From positions 1 through 40,726 of the forward strand of contig JAMQPI010000195.1 in assembly GCA_023717565.1 (NCBI GenBank): a stretch of 40,726 nt of DNA. The letters run 5' to 3'. This document shows, piece by piece, positions 8,103 through 16,804 of the stretch. The position numbers and the translations under genes were made by a program. How positions within the stretch are numbered: position 1 is the stretch's first letter; the number at the start of each line of letters is the position of its first letter. This DNA is from Pyrinomonadaceae bacterium (GTDB taxonomy: Bacteria; Acidobacteriota; Blastocatellia; Pyrinomonadales; Pyrinomonadaceae). Under the pieces are notes generated by a model that worked only from the letters and a program-made list of their open reading frames with translations, made no database searches and was not told where the DNA came from.

Positions 8103-10224
8103 AGTTGTTGCCAACAACACGCAGAAGGAAAAGACCACGAACACGGTCGAAAGGGGTTCGCGTGAACTTGGTCCGCAGCCTCTGGGATTGGGGCCTGAAG
8201 CGGGATTGCTTTCACTGCAAGCAAGCGTCGGCAATCGCGCAGTTGGCAAATTCCTCGAGTCGATGTCCCAGTCGTCGCCGGCCTCGGGAGTTTTGGTGCA
8301 ACGGAAGTGCACCTCGTGTGGGCAAGCAGCGAGTAAGTGCTCAGGATGTCGAGACGAAGAAACAATCCAACGAAAAGCTAACAGCGGAAATGGCGCGGCG
8401 CCGGATGTAGGTGCAGTACCTGCCGCCGTTCACCAGGCGCTCGATAGTCGTGGCGGCAGGAGTATCGATCCGACAGTAAGAGGCATGCTGGAGTCGCGCT
8501 TCAACTACAACTTCGGCCACGTGAGAGTCCATCACGATGCGTTAGCCAATCGCGCGGCCGCGTCGATAAATGCTGCGGCATTTACCGTCGGCAACTCGAT
8601 CTGGTTTGGACAGGGACAGTATCAAACCGGAACCAATCGCGGCCTGCATCTGCTGGCGCATGAATTGGCCCACACCATCCAGCAACGCAGGCACGCCGGA
8701 CCACTACAAGGCCGTCTGACGGTTGGCAGTGTTCATGACTCTGCTGAAGCGGCCGCAGACCGCGCGGCCGATGCGGTGTTGAAAAATGGCAGTGTTCCGA
8801 GTTTGGCCGCGGGCTTACCAATACTTCGCCGTCAGCCGCTGCCTTTCACCGATCCCAACTCAGCAGCGATCCAACGGGCAATCCCAATAATTAGCAATAC
8901 CGATGACCCTGACACCGTTGCGGTTGAATACCAGGGGAACAACTATCGTGCGACCAGACGCCTCACCGGCTGGCGTCGCACATGTGAACGAGTAGAGGCC
9001 AACGAAGCTCCACGACTCAGCGCCGATTTCGATAGCAGCAACGCCTGGGCGCAAGTGGAATGGTGCACCGTCGGAGGAAGATCAACCCGTGGGAGAGTTC
9101 GTCTTGGTGTTGATATTCCCGCAGCCTTAGCAAGAACCATTGGCTCGCTGGTTCGCGGCGGACAGGATCCGCGAACAGTTCTTAGCAACACCGACCTCAC
9201 TCCATTCATAGAAGTGGACGTTGCGCGCTCGGGACAGGTTCGCGTGCGCGCCCGCGCGGAGGCAACGGTGCGTCCCGGTCGTGAAGAGGTCCGTGGCGGA
9301 AGAGGCTCCCTTGCGATCGACCTGCCTGGCGCAACCATTGAATTCGAAATCAGGGGAAGCGCACCGGACGCTCCCGGAGGAAGACCCGACATTCAAGGCG
9401 GACTCGTCGTCACGATTCCGTTTGGTACCCGCTCACAACCGGTGCGCTGCAGAGAGGTGGAAGTTTGTCGTTACACCCCGACCTACTCGATTCAATGTAT
9501 TCAGCGAATACCGCCGCGAACACAGCGCCTGCCCGATGAAACTCGCTACTTGTATTTCGAATATGCCACGGACGTCGTAGCAACTCGCGACAGCACGACG
9601 GGTCGAAACCGCCGCACTGAGAACAACCGCGGCGCTGAGCGCAACGAGAGTGAAATCCCTCGGATTCAGCAATTGTTCGATCAAGGATGGAAGGTCAATT
9701 CGATCCGCGGCTTTACCTCTCCTGAAGGACCACGTGAAGGGCCAAGCCAACAGCGACGACAGGAGAGTCGCTTCGTTGGCAACACTCAGCTATCTCAGAA
9801 TCGCGCCGTTGCGGCGCAGCGACAGGTTGAAACGCTCTGCAATCCCAATGGGATGCTGACCATGCGTCAGCGTACTTGTTTCGACGGCACTGTCACACCC
9901 ACGGGCGAAGGTGAGTTGCTCACCGCAGACACAGCAAGCGGACGAGAGATGGAAGGAACGCCGCTGGCGACGCAGGCAGCAGGTCGCTTTCCTACTGAAG
10001 AAAGATCGCAGAGCACACCGCAGATCGAAGAACAGTTGGGTACCGCGAGGCCTGGGCAGAGAGGATCGCTCGTATATCCGTTCTTGCGCCGCGCCACTAT
10101 CACTTTCATGAAAACGGAAACGATCGCTGGAAGAGACACTGAACCGGGACCCTGCTCACCAGAAATTGAGCGAGACGTACGAACGTTTTTTGAAAACCGG
10201 CCGCGGCGTCGGGGCGAAAGATGA
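8095..10224 (+). CDS. DUF4157 protein with zinc-ribbon-like insert and OmpA-like C-terminal region (candidate cargo 2)
   Basis: 709 residues. Motif LQASVGNRAVGKFL lies at 41-54. Two CxxC pairs (CTSCG at 72-76 and CSGC at 82-85) form a probable zinc knuckle. The DUF4157 domain runs about 105-200 with HELAH at 189-193, followed by an alanine-rich version of the SxPxDxxExEAD motif (about 209-228). The middle (about 270-480) is beta-rich and unrecognised. The C-terminal third contains GFTSPEG and LSQNRAVAAQ, the pattern of the OmpA-like fold, but divergent. No signal peptide. It begins inside the YkgJ gene, and its first residues (MAE..NN) resemble those of the DUF4157 protein at 12392, suggesting recent common ancestry. 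The biochemical activity of the middle domain is unknown. Confidence 0.82.
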   Translation: MAEVVANNTQKEKTTNTVERGSRELGPQPLGLGPEAGLLSLQASVGNRAVGKFLESMSQSSPASGVLVQRKCTSCGQAASKCSGCRDEETIQRKANSGNGAAPDVGAVPAAVHQALDSRGGRSIDPTVRGMLESRFNYNFGHVRVHHDALANRAAASINAAAFTVGNSIWFGQGQYQTGTNRGLHLLAHELAHTIQQRRHAGPLQGRLTVGSVHDSAEAAADRAADAVLKNGSVPSLAAGLPILRRQPLPFTDPNSAAIQRAIPIISNTDDPDTVAVEYQGNNYRATRRLTGWRRTCERVEANEAPRLSADFDSSNAWAQVEWCTVGGRSTRGRVRLGVDIPAALARTIGSLVRGGQDPRTVLSNTDLTPFIEVDVARSGQVRVRARAEATVRPGREEVRGGRGSLAIDLPGATIEFEIRGSAPDAPGGRPDIQGGLVVTIPFGTRSQPVRCREVEVCRYTPTYSIQCIQRIPPRTQRLPDETRYLYFEYATDVVATRDSTTGRNRRTENNRGAERNESEIPRIQQLFDQGWKVNSIRGFTSPEGPREGPSQQRRQESRFVGNTQLSQNRAVAAQRQVETLCNPNGMLTMRQRTCFDGTVTPTGEGELLTADTASGREMEGTPLATQAAGRFPTEERSQSTPQIEEQLGTARPGQRGSLVYPFLRRATITFMKTETIAGRDTEPGPCSPEIERDVRTFFENRPRRRGER

Positions 10225-10243
10225 AGGGCGACTGAGTTTGCAG

Positions 10244-12373
10244 ATGCCAAATTCTATTTCGGCAAAGGCTTTGAAGGACGACAGCAGTCTCTCAGCTCGC
10301 GGGCGAGACCAGGCTCCGACGGCAGTGGCCCAACCTGGTTCAGGAAATCAAATACTCGACTTACAGCAGAACGTTGGCAACAAGGCCGTCAGCGATCTAC
10401 TTCAGTGCGGTGGTGATGTAACGAAACTAATGTCCGCCAATCTCAACATCAGCAATCCCGACGATACGAGCGAGCGCAACGCCAGGCAAACTGCATCTCG
10501 CCTCTTATCGTCACCCGACTCGCATGACTCGCGTTCAGCTCCTGGTGAGAAAGGGCAATCTTCCGCGCCAGGCTCACATCGGTTGCCGCGATCGACGCGC
10601 GCTCGTTTCGAACCACAGCTCGGCGTTGATCTCAGTCACGTTAGGTTACACACCGATTCCCAAGCGGCTTCGTCTGCACACACTCTGAATGCAAAGGCAT
10701 TCACATTGGGCTCCGATATCGTCTTCGCGCAGGGCCAATATTCTCCGGAGACGGAAGGCGGTCAACGAGTGTTGGCCCACGAGTTAAGTCACGTGGCGCA
10801 GCAGAGCCACGGCGAAGTCTCTGCAAACACGATCTTTAGAGAAGACGAACCGGATAAACCTAAGATGGCGAGTATGGTCAGTCAAAAGTTCGCTGACCTT
10901 CCCGACGGCCAAGTGGTCTCAGATCCGACCGGAGCAAAGCACGGCATCACTGTAATCCGTCGCGGTGACGAGTTGTTCTATCACCTGCCACCACCTGTCA
11001 ACGCTCAGCGCCAGGTTCCACGACCGCTTGAAGTCAAATCGGGTAAACGCCAGCCCATTAAGTCTATTTCATGGGGCGGTGGTGGAATTTCTCAACGCGC
11101 GTTCGACGTCGACTTTGACACTTTCGACGCTCCGTTCACCGTGAACATTTTTGGTGTAGGCCACACGCAGACACTGATCGACGCACTCTTTCGCAAACCT
11201 GCTGCACTTGAGACGCGTCCCGAAGGTCTGGAAGTTGAAAAGAAGCCCGGGACTCTGCCTCAGGCTCGTCCGAAAGGAGCCGCCTTCAGGACCGCGGAGC
11301 GTTACCACATTCCCGGCGCAACCTTCTCGATGTATGTCTTTAGTTCTCGTGGGGTACAGGTGTCTGACGACACGACGGGCACAAAGCTGTGGGGCCCCGT
11401 CGACGGCAAGGATTTGAAAGACCTGCAAATTTCGCCGGCGGGTGACGTGTTAATAAGTTGGGACGATCCCGAACACAAAGGGAGCAGCATTTTCTCAGTC
11501 AAGTTCAATCTGCGTGGTCCAACCTTCAGTCCAACAGGATTGGGGCGCCTCGAAGTCTCCGCTGAGCGAACGGCGCTACTTGGTGAGTTGAAAGCTTTGA
11601 AGGTGAAAGTCGTTGAACAAGGAAGTCGCTTTAACGAACTCGAGCTGGAAGCCGCGGTGGATACTTTGAAAAGGTGGCAAGGGAAGAAAGGTGTGGTCGA
11701 GTCGCTAAAAGCGAATGGTGTTCCGGGGCTCACGCTGATCAAGGACGTGCAGCTCGAGACTGGCGGCAGTTACGACGACGATAAAGGCGAAGTGAAAATT
11801 CCCGGCGGCGTTAGCACAACGCCGGCCGAGGAACGCAATGTCGTGATTCACGAACTGGCACACGCGTTGTTTCAGGCGAACGGCTTCTATCCGCCAAAGA
11901 AAGGCAAGACACCGGAACACATTAAGGCTGTAGCCAAAGACATGCATGAGGATTCGGATCTTGATCTCATAGATGAAGGCGCCATCACCGGAGCAAGGGT
12001 TAGAAAACCAAGGACCCAGGAACAGTGGGAGAAAGCCCTCAGCTCAAGCGAGAAATTAAACAAGATCTGGCAAGACTTGCATCGCCGGTTCCCCATCTCC
12101 GATCCGGAAGGCACCTCTGACATTCGAGGGTTGGATGTTGCTGACGAGTCGCGTTATGTAGGCGGGCAGCGCGGCGACATCCTGGGACACGGATTCGATA
12201 ACGTCAACGAGTTCGTCGCCAGTTTCGTCGCCAGCTCAATACGCTTTCAGATCGAGATGACAGAGACCATAAAGAATTCCAAAAGTGACTTACTTTTGAT
12301 TCTTTACCGCGAACTCTGGACGTTGGTGAACTCCGATATTGTAAATCTGGGGACGAAGAATCCTTACGACTAG
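10244..12373 (+). CDS. DUF4157 protein with C-terminal zincin-like peptidase domain (candidate cargo 3)
   Basis: I prefer ATG 10244 (709 residues). The open frame can be extended to a TTG at 10166, but that would overlap the previous gene by 59 bases. Motif LQQNVGNKAVSDLLQ is at 40-54. A NISNPDDTSERNA segment at 68-80 precedes the DUF4157 domain (about 110-190, HELSH at 179-183). The C-terminal part has a second zinc-peptidase signature, HELAH at 536-540, and downstream a NEFVAS segment with Glu656. The HExxH plus (D/N)EFxAS pattern fits a gluzincin-type metallopeptidase and would be the toxic activity if the protein is injected. The middle region (about 200-450) is beta-rich and unassigned. 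Proteolysis and its target are inferred; no signal peptide is seen. Confidence 0.83.
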   Translation: MPNSISAKALKDDSSLSARGRDQAPTAVAQPGSGNQILDLQQNVGNKAVSDLLQCGGDVTKLMSANLNISNPDDTSERNARQTASRLLSSPDSHDSRSAPGEKGQSSAPGSHRLPRSTRARFEPQLGVDLSHVRLHTDSQAASSAHTLNAKAFTLGSDIVFAQGQYSPETEGGQRVLAHELSHVAQQSHGEVSANTIFREDEPDKPKMASMVSQKFADLPDGQVVSDPTGAKHGITVIRRGDELFYHLPPPVNAQRQVPRPLEVKSGKRQPIKSISWGGGGISQRAFDVDFDTFDAPFTVNIFGVGHTQTLIDALFRKPAALETRPEGLEVEKKPGTLPQARPKGAAFRTAERYHIPGATFSMYVFSSRGVQVSDDTTGTKLWGPVDGKDLKDLQISPAGDVLISWDDPEHKGSSIFSVKFNLRGPTFSPTGLGRLEVSAERTALLGELKALKVKVVEQGSRFNELELEAAVDTLKRWQGKKGVVESLKANGVPGLTLIKDVQLETGGSYDDDKGEVKIPGGVSTTPAEERNVVIHELAHALFQANGFYPPKKGKTPEHIKAVAKDMHEDSDLDLIDEGAITGARVRKPRTQEQWEKALSSSEKLNKIWQDLHRRFPISDPEGTSDIRGLDVADESRYVGGQRGDILGHGFDNVNEFVASFVASSIRFQIEMTETIKNSKSDLLLILYRELWTLVNSDIVNLGTKNPYD

Positions 12374-12391
12374 TTTTGTCGAGAAGCATCT

Positions 12392-13747
12392 ATGGCTGAA
12401 GCAGCAAACAACAGAACCCACGTCGAGAAAGGTCGCAGCTCGACGCCCAGCCGAGCGCGTCCGGAGTCACAAGAGGCTCGTTCGATTGGCATGGCGGACG
12501 ACATCCTTGCCTTGCAACGCAGCGCGGGTAATCGTGCGGTCAGTCAGTTGTTGCAGTCGGGCGCAGCGAGCCTTCCCGATGAGAACGGTTTCCTCGAGGC
12601 GTCAAACTCAAATTCGCAGCCAGACTCCCAGACTGAGGTTTTGTCGCGGGCTGCTCAGGAATCGTCCCAACGTCTTGATGCGAGCGTTCGCGGTCCAATG
12701 GAGCAGGCTTTGGGCGTGAACCTCGGTGCTGTTCGGGTTCATTCAGGCGCTTCGTCTCACGCGGCCGCGGAAAACCTCGGAGCGCACGCCTATACGATCG
12801 GCTCTGACATTTATCTCGGTAGTGATGCGCAACACTTAAGCCCACGGCACCGAAGCCAACTGCTCGCACACGAGGCAGTGCACACCGTTCAACAAGGCGG
12901 ACGCGCAGTTGCAATTCAGGGAAAGATGGAAGTCAGCCAACCGGGCGACGGCGCAGAAGTCGAAGCAGAAAACATTGCCAGAACGATCATGTCGCCCCGA
13001 TCGTCGCTGGCGATTGGTCTGCGCGATCACCTACGCGCCACTTCGATTCCGCGACATACAATCTCACGCGTCGCAGCGCCACTGATTCAGCGCGATCTGA
13101 AAAAAAATCATCCGGTTGATGAAGGCACTTGGAACCTCAACTTAAAGACCGAATCGCATAAGGGTAAAAAAAGCGGCATGAGCGGAACGCTTAAGTTCAA
13201 GGCTAACGCCAAAGCCCCTGATGCGGATCAGATTCGGATTCTCCAAGTTGCTCGAGTTGAAGATCTCTCGACTGGCAAAGAGTACGCGTGGACAGGTGGT
13301 GAAGCGGCCCGTAGCAAGATCATGTCTCCCGGCGGGACCGGGAAGCACGATCCAGGTTACTTCGTTGATGCGCTGCACGCCACGATTACGCCTCGCACCA
13401 AGAAGACCGATAAGGAAGTCTCGCCATATTACATCGACTACGCGGGGAAGGGTCCGAATAACAAAGATGGCAGCAAGAAAGGCAAGGCGATTACCGAGGC
13501 CTCAATCTGGGATTATCCAGGTTGGAGCAGCAAGTCGCGGTTCTCATTTGAAACTGTAGCGAAGGATTCCAAATCCGGTCATATCTTTGGCTCAGTGGCG
13601 TGGGGATTCACCATCAGCGACAGTGCGAAGGGCACAGTCGATCATGAGTGGGCCTATGGCCGAAACGTCACGTTGATGTCCACCGACTTAGCTGTAGATG
13701 CCTTTAACAAGTACTACAAGAATACCGGGACACCGGGCGCACCCTGA
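12392..13747 (+). CDS. DUF4157 protein, unknown C-terminal domain (candidate cargo 4)
   Basis: 451 residues, starting MAEAANN. Motif LQRSAGNRAVSQLLQ is at 41-55. The DUF4157 domain (about 90-170) carries HEAVH at 160-164, followed by VSQPGDGAEVEAENIA at 181-196. The C-terminal about 220 residues have many glycines and aromatic residues (e.g. WDYPGW, HIFGSVAWGF) and look like a beta-sandwich. I do not recognise an enzymatic motif there. It lies 18 bases after the previous gene stop and 11 before the HEAT-repeat gene. The C-terminal domain could be a binding module or a new effector domain. Confidence 0.8.
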   Translation: MAEAANNRTHVEKGRSSTPSRARPESQEARSIGMADDILALQRSAGNRAVSQLLQSGAASLPDENGFLEASNSNSQPDSQTEVLSRAAQESSQRLDASVRGPMEQALGVNLGAVRVHSGASSHAAAENLGAHAYTIGSDIYLGSDAQHLSPRHRSQLLAHEAVHTVQQGGRAVAIQGKMEVSQPGDGAEVEAENIARTIMSPRSSLAIGLRDHLRATSIPRHTISRVAAPLIQRDLKKNHPVDEGTWNLNLKTESHKGKKSGMSGTLKFKANAKAPDADQIRILQVARVEDLSTGKEYAWTGGEAARSKIMSPGGTGKHDPGYFVDALHATITPRTKKTDKEVSPYYIDYAGKGPNNKDGSKKGKAITEASIWDYPGWSSKSRFSFETVAKDSKSGHIFGSVAWGFTISDSAKGTVDHEWAYGRNVTLMSTDLAVDAFNKYYKNTGTPGAP

Positions 13748-13758
13748 ATAGTAAAGAG

Positions 13759-14415
13759 ATGAGTGATAACAGTTTATCGAATCAATCCGTGGCTAGCGCA
13801 ATTGCGAAAATTCGTTCGGAGGACACGCTCATTCAAAACGACGGCGTTCAGGAACTAATGCACATTGGACCACCGGCAGTGTCTGCATTGCTAACGGTCG
13901 TTGGCGAACAACAGGCTGCACAAAGAGGCCAGGCGATGTATGCGCTATCGGAAATCGCGGACCCTCGCGCGCAACCGGCATTCAAGCTCGGATTGTCGGA
14001 CGACGATGAGCGAGTCAGATCCTACTCAGCGGTGGGACTCTCACGCATCGGGGATGCTGATGCATTGAAGGCCCTCATTCAGACCATCAATGACGCACCC
14101 GATCCGTTGCACCTCGACCTGACACCATCAGTCTTCGCGCTCGGCAGTTTTGGACTGGACGCAGCCGGTGAATTGCTTGAATTGCTACTGGACGAGGATC
14201 AAGACACAAGGCTTCACGCTCAACGTGCCCTCGAAATGATTGTAGGACAACGGCACGGCTTTAAGTTTGGACGGGGATATCCGACGCCCGAAGCCGAGCT
14301 CGAGGCGCAGGCTGAATGGCAAGACAACGGAAACTATGATTACGCCGCTCCCGCTGCTGCACGCATCCAGTCGGTGGAAAAGTTGCGGGATTGGCCAAGG
14401 AAGAGAAAGCAATGA
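13759..14415 (+). CDS. HEAT-repeat protein
   Basis: 218 residues built of short helical repeats of HEAT/PBS-lyase type: VQELMHIGPPAVSALLTVV, AMYALSEIADPRAQPAFKLG, VRSYSAVGLSRIGDADALKA and AQRALEMIV are successive repeat cores over about 25-170. Such repeats are scaffolds for protein-protein contact and have no catalytic residues. The stop codon overlaps the ATG of the next YkgJ gene (ATGA, 14412-14415). Placed between cargo genes, it may be a cargo chaperone, adaptor or immunity-like protein, but the sequence alone does not decide this. Confidence 0.82.
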   Translation: MSDNSLSNQSVASAIAKIRSEDTLIQNDGVQELMHIGPPAVSALLTVVGEQQAAQRGQAMYALSEIADPRAQPAFKLGLSDDDERVRSYSAVGLSRIGDADALKALIQTINDAPDPLHLDLTPSVFALGSFGLDAAGELLELLLDEDQDTRLHAQRALEMIVGQRHGFKFGRGYPTPEAELEAQAEWQDNGNYDYAAPAAARIQSVEKLRDWPRKRKQ

Positions 14416-15143
14416 GCGCTTTACCTGACAGCAACGCATTTTGCGAACAGTCCCCGGCGCCTGTTGGTCCAGTAGTCACTCCGACAGCTTCGCGCGACGA
14501 GCCTGTGACCCAACTTGAACGTCAAGTGGAGCGCGGCAGCTTCTTCACGCATACCGTTCTTGGCGAGAACCGCGTTCGTCTCAACGAGGTCGAGTCGTTT
14601 ACCTACGGCCTTATCGACGCCCTGGTGGCAAAAGGTGTTGTTTCAGCCGATGAAGTGAGCGAAGCAACGCAGCATGTGCGCGATCAACTGGTGGGCCAAG
14701 ACGTCATCGGTGTGGCATTGACACCCGAGACAGCGGAACCCAAAGAAACACCGGTGACGGAAGTCGATTGCGCGGCGCGGATGCATGTCTGTAAAGCAGT
14801 CTGCTGCAAGCTTGATTTCCCATTGAGTATCCCTGAGATCGAAGGCGGGGAAATTAAATGGGATCTCGGTCGCCCGTACCTTATCCGTCACGAATCTGAT
14901 GGCTATTGCACGCACGTTGATCGAGAAACCGGCGGTTGCGGCGTCTATGCAAATCGACCCTCGATATGCCGCGGCTACAGTTGTGCCAACGATGCGCGCA
15001 TCTGGAAAGACTTCGACAAGATGGAACTCAATAATGAATGGATAACTGAACATCTCTACGAATCGCGTCCGCGCGCTCTGAGAGTGTTGATGGATTACAC
15101 AAGGCCAGCTTGCGCCAATGCCGATGGCGAGGGTGAGAGCTAA
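14412..15143 (+). CDS. YkgJ-family cysteine cluster protein 2
   Basis: 243 residues from ATG 14412, which overlaps the previous stop; a TTG at 14391 in the same frame would add seven residues. It is a paralogue of the protein at 7449: C-x6-C-x3-CC (CAARMHVCKAVCC), then C-x9-C-x9-C-x4-C ending CRGYSC. Shared surroundings are IKWDLGRPYL against VKWDLGQPYM and GYCTHVDRETGGC against GYCVHLNKETSKC. The N-terminal helical segment LIDALVAKGVVSADEVSE matches LIDLLVERGIVGGDELNE in copy 1. Like copy 1, it sits immediately before a DUF4157 gene (6 bases). Metal or Fe-S binding is likely from the cysteines; the role is unknown. Confidence 0.84.
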   Translation: MSALPDSNAFCEQSPAPVGPVVTPTASRDEPVTQLERQVERGSFFTHTVLGENRVRLNEVESFTYGLIDALVAKGVVSADEVSEATQHVRDQLVGQDVIGVALTPETAEPKETPVTEVDCAARMHVCKAVCCKLDFPLSIPEIEGGEIKWDLGRPYLIRHESDGYCTHVDRETGGCGVYANRPSICRGYSCANDARIWKDFDKMELNNEWITEHLYESRPRALRVLMDYTRPACANADGEGES

Positions 15144-15149
15144 GAGTCG

Positions 15150-16772
15150 ATGAGCAAGACAACGCAAAAGTCAACAAAGACCCGAGCCGCGCGCATGCCT
15201 GCGGAAAATTGTGGGCCAATCAGTCCATCGCCGCGATCGCAAGCTCACGATCAAATCCTGACGCTGCAACGCAGCCTGGGAAATCATGGGGTTGGTCAGT
15301 TGTTGCAACTGGGCTCGGAACATGCCGGGGTGACTATTAGCAACCCCACCAGTCCATTTGAGCAAGAAGCCGATCAGATTGCGGCACGCCACGGTGATGG
15401 CAATAGTGATGCTCACCGTTCTGGAGCTTCACCACAGAAAGGCAAGCTTGCCAACACGCCCGCCAACATCAGCACTTCTTCCGGCATGGGCCAACCACTG
15501 CCGGAACCCCTTCGCAATTCACTGGAACCTGCGTTTGGCTATGACCTAAGTCAGGTGCGTGTTCATACCGGTGGCGCCGCCTCCGAGACGGCAAAGTCGA
15601 TCAACGCCTCAGCCTTCACGGTGGGACAAAACATCGTCTTTGGCGCAAATCAATATGCACCCGAAACACCCGCAGGCCAGCGTTTGATCGCGCACGAAAC
15701 GGCGCACGTTGTGCAACAAGGTGCCGGCCACGTAATTGCGGGCAGCGGTTTGCCGGTGATCCAACGATCGCCCGGCCCACCGGCGAATCTTGACCTGCCC
15801 TGGACCAAAGGAAGTCATTCGCTTTTTGAAGTTACGAGCAGTGGCATCCGGGTTTTGGTTGGCGTTGCAGGCAGCAGCGAAGCGAGTGTCAGGAAAGTGA
15901 TACCGAAGATCGCGGAACGCGTTTCCAAAGACAACAAGTTAATAAAGGATCCAACCCTTCAAGTTGGTACTGTTTTTATAGCTCCCACCACAACTCGTTT
16001 TGCCCTGCTTCACGGTGAGGGTGTTTTGATGCTGGCGCCGGAGGATGCCGACGTCGAAACCGTGGCGCATGAGATGGGCCATGCAGTTTTTCACGCCTTG
16101 TCGACTCGAGGTAGTTCGAAGGCCAAGGACGCGGAACCATCGAAGAACTTCACGCTGCAGATGGCGGACATCTTTGTAAGGCTTTCCAGCACAAAGGCCG
16201 TAAAGATGAAGGGAACATTGGGGAAGGATGAAACACACGCCATCGGTCTGTGGATGGTCGACCCCTCGCAGTGGAAGCCAGGCGGAAAAGTAGAACACCC
16301 GTGGGACGACCCGGATGAGTTCTTCGCGAGTGCTAAAGAAGCGTATCAAACTGATCGAGCGGCTTTGGTCAAGAGCATCGCGAAAGCAACCAAAGTCGAT
16401 AGCAAAGTTAAAGATCCCGCAAAAGACCTACTCACCGCGCTGGACGACTTACTCGGCTCCGGAAAACTTGGCGCGTCCGCGATATCCGGCGCGCGACTTT
16501 CTGACGCGCAAACTGCGCTTGGCCGACGCACCGGGATCAGCAAAGTAGAAGACACACTCAGCAGCAACCCTGTTTTGGAATGGATATTAGATCCCACGAG
16601 CAGACCGACAGAGGAAAAGGCTGAACCCAGCGTGGAGGCGCCAACCGACTCAACGAAACCTCCAACGCGGCCCAACATGGTCACCGGACCGGGCGGTGTT
16701 AAGGAGCGCATGGAAAAGAAGTTCCAGGAACGCCTGCGCGAAAAAATTCTCGATAGCGTAAACGAACTGTAA
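15150..16772 (+). CDS. DUF4157 protein with C-terminal zincin-like peptidase domain (candidate cargo 5)
   Basis: 540 residues. Motif LQRSLGNHGVGQLLQ is at 39-53, followed at once by ISNPTSPFEQEADQIA at 63-78. The DUF4157 domain spans about 115-195 with HETAH at 182-186. A second HExxH, HEMGH at 307-311, and DEFFAS with Glu390 lie in the C-terminal half, the same gluzincin-like pattern as in the protein at 10244. Residues 490-530 are proline/threonine rich and probably disordered. The layout (motif before DUF4157, zincin after) equals that of cargo 3, so these two form a subgroup. It is the last accessory gene before the structural genes. Injection and proteolytic activity are inference. Confidence 0.83.
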   Translation: MSKTTQKSTKTRAARMPAENCGPISPSPRSQAHDQILTLQRSLGNHGVGQLLQLGSEHAGVTISNPTSPFEQEADQIAARHGDGNSDAHRSGASPQKGKLANTPANISTSSGMGQPLPEPLRNSLEPAFGYDLSQVRVHTGGAASETAKSINASAFTVGQNIVFGANQYAPETPAGQRLIAHETAHVVQQGAGHVIAGSGLPVIQRSPGPPANLDLPWTKGSHSLFEVTSSGIRVLVGVAGSSEASVRKVIPKIAERVSKDNKLIKDPTLQVGTVFIAPTTTRFALLHGEGVLMLAPEDADVETVAHEMGHAVFHALSTRGSSKAKDAEPSKNFTLQMADIFVRLSSTKAVKMKGTLGKDETHAIGLWMVDPSQWKPGGKVEHPWDDPDEFFASAKEAYQTDRAALVKSIAKATKVDSKVKDPAKDLLTALDDLLGSGKLGASAISGARLSDAQTALGRRTGISKVEDTLSSNPVLEWILDPTSRPTEEKAEPSVEAPTDSTKPPTRPNMVTGPGGVKERMEKKFQERLREKILDSVNEL

Positions 16773-16804
16773 CCGGTAAGCCGGTGAGTTAAACGACTGA
16801 ATCA

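Noticed and set aside
7644-8312. Minus-strand frame of 222 residues across the YkgJ/cargo 2 junction
   Set aside because: It lies fully opposite two genes with strong family motifs and has no recognisable content.
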